DNA from: Takakia lepidozioides
Taxonomy: Eukaryota; Streptophyta; Takakiopsida; Takakiales; Takakiaceae
Length of the DNA: 60,000 bases
Direction of reading: 5' to 3'
Assembly (NCBI GenBank): GCA_030704615.1
Contig: CM060733.1
Coordinates: 21,454,001-21,514,000, forward strand
This document shows positions 55,942-60,000 of this stretch, piece after piece; position 1 is the stretch's first letter; each line of letters opens with the position of its first letter. The position numbers and the translations under genes were made by a program. The notes under the pieces were generated by a model, which saw nothing but the letters and a program-made list of their open reading frames with translations, did not search any database and was not told where the DNA came from.

Positions 55942-57665
55942 TTATTTAATGTTCTTTAGTGGACTTTCCCTGCTGGACTGTCCACTAGGATTACACATAT
56001 GACAAGAATTTCGCTTTTCTGTACTTGTCGTTTGTTCCGTTCCCCTTTTTCTGTATTCATTAATGGGCCCGCCATTCATCCGAATTGACGCGCTAAGTAG
56101 GTACTTTGACGGCCATTCTTGTCCTCTTTCTTGATGACACATGTTCTTGCACTTCCTTCTCAGCTGTGTGTCGCGCCCTGACTTCCACGTGTCTATTTTT
56201 AAACTGGTTTCCGTCCTTTCTTCCGTCGGCCATTTTCCTGAAGTTAATGTGCGTCCACCTGTCACTGATTCTATGGATTGTGTAACCCTAGTAGGCTGTG
56301 TTAAGCTGTGACAGGCTGTGTCATATTGTGGTACGCTGTGATAGGCTGTGATGCACTGTGGTAAGCTGTGATAGGCTGTGACACGCTGTGGTAGGTTGTG
56401 ATAGGCTGTGTTGCGCCGTGCTGGGCTGTGATAGGCTGTGTCACGTCGTGATGGGCTGTGATAGGTGGTGTCACGTTGTGATTGGCTGTGATAGGCTGTG
56501 TCACGCTTGTTTTGCCCGCCCTGGTCATATATGCTCGGCCTAGCGACAAGTGCTCCATACTCCGTTCGTAACACTGGTGCAGCCTGTGACTGCTCTTGCG
56601 TTTCAACATGCAATTCATGCTGCAATGGTTTGTCATGGATACCACTGTACCCCTTTAACTTATTGGCATTGACTCTTCCCAGCATTTCTTTGTTAATGGT
56701 TTGTAACATGACGGTGTTGTTATCATACATCTTTTGTATGACATAAGGTCCTTTCCATGGTGATTTAAGCTTAGAAGCTTTAATCTTTCCCTTTTTCTCC
56801 AACCATAGAACCAAATCTCCCGTCTTAAAAGTTTTTAACTTGCCTTCATCAAACTGTTCCTTCCTCTTCATCTGAATTCTAGTCATATTATCAGCTGCAT
56901 CAGCACGTACTTCTTCCACATGGTATAATTCATGTTTCCTGACCTTAATGGAATCTTGCAATTCCATTCTCTTTCCCCACTCCATTCTCATGGTAGGTAA
57001 CAGGAATTCCACTGGAAGTAAGGCTTCCATACCATAAACTAATTGGAATGGTGTATACTTAGTGGTGACTTTATATGAAGTCCTGTATGACCACAAAGCT
57101 GTCAATAGCTTTGTATCCCAATCCGTTCTGTTTGCATTGACTATCTTAGCCAAGATAGTACATAGTATTTTGTTGGTAGCCTCTGCCTGTCCATTACCCT
57201 GTGGGTAATATGTTGTACTCTTCCTATGCACAATCATGAATTCTTTAGTCAATAATTCAATGGTCTCATTAATGAAGTGACTTCCCTGATCACTGATAAA
57301 TTCTAAGGGACAGCCAAATCGTGTAAGTATGTTCTCATATAGAAACCTTGCTGTGGACTTGGCTGTGTTGTCCCTCAAAGCTTTAGCTTCCACCCATTTC
57401 GTAGTATATAATCAGTGGCTGTAATTATGTACCTGTTCCGTGTATTCTTGGCTGGTGGGTTAATTGGTCCAGTCTAGTCCCCATTTCTGAAATGGTTCCG
57501 TAGGCATTGTAGGATGCAAGGCCATCCTTCCAGATCTCTGCAAAGGTCCTAGCCTCTGACATTCATCACAACTCTGACAATACTCGTGTACATCTTTGAA
57601 CAAGTAGGCCACAGTAACCTGCGAGTAGTAGCTTCCTACTGGTAGTCTCTTCTCCAAAATGACCT
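55942..57665 (-). pseudogene. gypsy II integrase with decapeptide-repeat tail
   Basis: The zinc module starts upstream (57720-57640, HHEVNKVWEEVHKGVAGGHFG) and finishes with YCQSCDECQRLG near 57580. The core follows: WVEAKALRDNTAKSTARFLY, FISDQGSHFINETIE and YYPQGNGQAEATNK, giving D, D and E, then SYKVTTKYTPFQLVYGMEAL. The C-terminal part has TGDLVLWLEKKGKIKASKLK and SPWKGPYVIQKMY, typical of plant gypsy integrases. After about residue 290 the frame runs into seven repeats of RDTAYHSxxQ type and a charged tail, ending at 55942. A frameshift or stop separates the zinc module from the core near 57460. Confidence 0.85.
56290..56510. repeat. 30-bp coding minisatellite in gypsy II pol tail
   Basis: Seven units of the type GGCTGTGATAGGCTGTGTCACG (here shortened by variation) with a 30-base period. 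On the minus strand they translate to decapeptides such as RDTAYHSPAR and RVTAYHSLPQ. The period being a multiple of three keeps the frame open. Confidence 0.85.
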
Positions 57666-58870
57666 CCAGCCACTCCTTTATGAACTTCCTCCCAAACTTT
57701 ATTTACTTCATGGTGGTACAAACATCGTTTTAGTACTCCATCAGGTCCTAGCTTATACATTCTGCTTCCTACCATAGTATAAGGTAAAGCTTTGATAGCG
57801 ATTCTCTTCCTCTGCTCCTTACCATAACTAGGTGGGCATTGACCATGAGTAAGGTAGTATCCAACCTTCTGTGCGTAGTTGGGATTCATTCTGTACCTCG
57901 TCTGCTTGATTGGTACTGACCCTGGTTCCAATTCAATTTTATGCTGACAGACTTCAGGTGGTTATTCCTTTAGATCCTCATAGCTCCAAGCAAATACATC
58001 TCTGTATTTGATGAACAAGCTCTTAGCTTCTTCAAAGAATTCTGGCTCCAAATCAGCTCCTCTTTCACCATCCTCGGTTCCTCTTTAGTTCCCACATTCA
58101 CTCCTCACCTGCTCTCAGCTGTGATTGTCCAAACCAGTCACCACTTCATCCTGTAAGCTCACAGTGGCTAGTTCCTCTAGGATTTCCATTTCTCCTTCTC
58201 TTTCTTCATAGAAATGTGATGGGTAACTGCTGGTTTCCTCTTCAGTTGGTGTTGCTGTCACTACACCACAGCAGATACCTCTTAAACAACTTAGGGCTTT
58301 CCAGCCGCATCTCTGCAACTTGCTCCCACTCTGGGTGTGCAGCACACAGGTAGCTTTTCTGCTCCTCATCCAGTCCTTCTCTCCAGTCATATCTCTGACT
58401 CCTCGAGGTCTTCTCGTAGCAGGTATCTACTAGATTTTTTTGGTAATTTGTATCTCGTGTATCCCATTATGCACGGTTAATAACTGAGAATTCCAGTCAT
58501 GGAATACCTTGCCTGCTTCAGCCACGACGTCCCAATAATAAGGAGTAAGCCTCCATGACTTCATCCATCTTCAACACAGTTACTGTGATCATAAAGATCA
58601 TCTTCTGTATCTGTATCTAACTCCTCTTATTAATTCCCAATGGCTGTACACTTCTTGATCTGCCATTGTTTACTGTAAATGGGGCTGGTTCATGTTACTT
58701 AGACCAAGCTTCTTTCTCAATTGTCTTGTCATGATATATTTACTCCAGAACCTCCATCTATCAGTACATCAGTTAGTTCTGTGCTTCCAATTCTCAATTG
58801 GATTACTGGCATAGAATCATCAAAGTCCATGACTATTTCTTGCCTTTCCGGCTTCACAGTATAACTGGTC
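57566..58870 (-). pseudogene. gypsy II protease and deleted reverse transcriptase
   Basis: Near 58750 the minus strand reads VIQLRIGSTELTDVLIDGGS, the active-site region of a retropepsin; two stops follow within twenty codons. Near 57960-57865 comes IELEPGSVPIKQTRYRMNP, the first conserved block of gypsy RT. It is followed at once by GYYLTHGQCPPSYGK, which belongs to the start of the integrase. The whole RT palm (including the YxDD box) and RNase H are therefore missing, with a junction near 57862. The frame across the junction is open, as expected for a clean internal deletion. Confidence 0.75.
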
Positions 58871-59411
58871 ACCTTGCTGTTCAGGTCTGTGTTTCCGGTC
58901 TCCTGGGCAATTCGATTGATTGCTTGATACAGCCTGTGCTACAATAAGGTGCCACAGCCAATAGCTGTCCAATGGTAATTTCTGCTTTGGTCTGGCATAT
59001 ATACTTCAGCCAAAGTTTCTTCATTACTTTGCATGTCTTCATCAACTTTCGTCCTTTCATCTTCACTCCTTCTTCTTCTCCATCAGAATCAGAGGAATCT
59101 GTCATAGGAATATCAGTACTCTTCTGCATTTCCCTTATGGTATCTGCAACTTCCTTGTGCAGTTCCTTCTCCTCTCCTCCAAGCCCCATCATCTTCAGGT
59201 ATATCACTGCCACCTTCATTATCTATCATTTCCTCAACTACCGGAGGTATTAATTGGCTTTGCTTCTGGTTACTATCATTGTACTTACTTCTGGTACAAC
59301 ACATGGCCTAACCATGTGAGCTGCCACCACTGGGCCCTCATTCACAGGAGCTCTCATCTCATTCTGGTGTCTATCCAGAATGAACAGGCTGCCTTGCGAT
59401 GTCCTGGCTGA

Positions 59412-60000
59412 TTACAATAGTAACATAGTTCTCACCATTGGGCCCCTCGCCTTGGTCTGCTCTTGGATTATTTCTGAATCCTGATTCCCGGGCTGGTAAT
59501 TCCCCCTTGGATTACCTTGATAGTTGCCTCTGGAATTTCCCTGATAATTTCCTCTTGAATTACCTCTCCCTTCCATGTCATTGTTATAACCACCAGACCT
59601 ACCATAGTGGTCCTGATCATTGTTTCTTCTTGGCTGGGGCTGCACCTGATGCACCCTTACTTGCCTAGGTTCTCTTGCAGCTGTCCTTCTGTGGTAGTAA
59701 CAATTCTCAGTAGAATGGTTATCCATTTTACAGATAGTACAGTGTTTCTCCTTCATGTGGCATTCTGTGGTGGTATGGCCTTCATTTTGGCACTTGCACA
59801 ACATACACCCTTCCTCCAATGTGTTGCAGCCTCTATGGCATATTTCTTCAAGATTTCTTCAATCTTTTTTCATAGTTATCCCTCTTCAACTTCTCCTTTC
59901 TCTTACTCTTCCTTTTTAGTTCTTGCTCTTCTTCTTCATCTGACTCCTCCTCAGAGTCTTCATCATCCCTTTTCTCTCTCCTGAGCATCCCAATTGCTCA
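59412..60000 (-). pseudogene. gypsy II gag, nucleocapsid end (partial)
   Basis: The minus strand encodes CMLCKCQNEGHTTTEC and CTICKMDNHSTENC, two zinc-knuckle-like motifs, then an Arg/Gln-rich stretch with RGNYQGN repeated three to four times. The frame ends at 59412. Upstream toward the window edge it is broken or continues in another frame with a Lys/Glu-rich stretch. The capsid would lie outside the window. A frame at 59219-58881 with an acidic Ser/Asp patch (TDSSDSDGEEEG) lies between this and the protease. Confidence 0.72.

Larger units (their letters stand above)
51400..60000 (-). mobile_element. large Ty3/gypsy element (gypsy II), partial
   Basis: On the minus strand from the right edge: gag zinc knuckles, protease, a short RT remnant, integrase, a long 3' ORF region, a polypurine tract and the start of a 3' LTR. 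The 5' LTR and most of gag lie beyond the window. The left limit is a guess because only the inner LTR edge (51988) is visible. RT and RNase H are deleted, so the copy could move only with help. Confidence 0.7.

Overview
The window is nuclear DNA of a land plant, most likely a non-seed plant (lycophyte, fern or bryophyte). Genes have GT-AG introns. There is a PLS-type PPR relic, a bacterial-type S6 ribosomal protein exon of the organellar kind, and a fragment of a microbial-type terpene synthase (MTPSL), a family described from non-seed plants. Most of the DNA is mobile elements, many nested and decayed. The species cannot be told from the sequence.

Layout. 1.0-6.4 kb (+): a roughly ten-exon gene whose exons add up to a ParB-like domain followed by a class-beta DNA amino-methyltransferase domain. 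It carries three frameshifts and one stop, and its first intron holds an array of 36-base palindromes. 7.1-18.2 kb (-): a LINE cut in two by a 9.3-kb Ty3/gypsy element (gypsy I) with gag, RT, RNase H, integrase and a C-terminal PHD finger. 18.2-19.6 kb: a second LINE copy whose 5' part is inverted. 22.9-24.9 kb (-): an S6 exon and a plant gene with two TPR-like repeats. 25-27.6 kb: local repeats. 28.1-28.9 kb (-): a broken intronless gene of unknown, possibly viral, origin. 29.2-31.4 kb (-): a PPR pseudogene. 33.0-37.0 kb (-): another LINE with an AP-endonuclease, interrupted by a truncated gypsy element (gypsy Z).

38.3-44.4 kb (+) is the best candidate for live host coding sequence: two adjacent gene models, possibly one gene, encoding a proline/serine-rich and then a coiled-coil protein of unknown function. 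45.7-46.9 kb (+): a TATA-like box, an MTPSL fragment with its DDxxxD motif, and directly behind it the catalytic end of a Ulp1-like protease. 47-50.7 kb: G-rich and C-rich tandem repeats around a Mutator-like transposase (-). 51.5-60 kb (-): a large second gypsy element (gypsy II) with zinc-knuckle gag, protease, integrase, a deleted reverse transcriptase, and downstream of pol a 3.8-kb coding region that reads as one ORF of about 1,250 codons.

The most novel items are the ParB/methyltransferase gene with its palindrome array, the MTPSL-Ulp1 junction and the giant 3' ORF of gypsy II. All calls come from reading the sequence; no database search was possible, so family names rest on motif recognition and exon limits on splice consensus plus reading phase.
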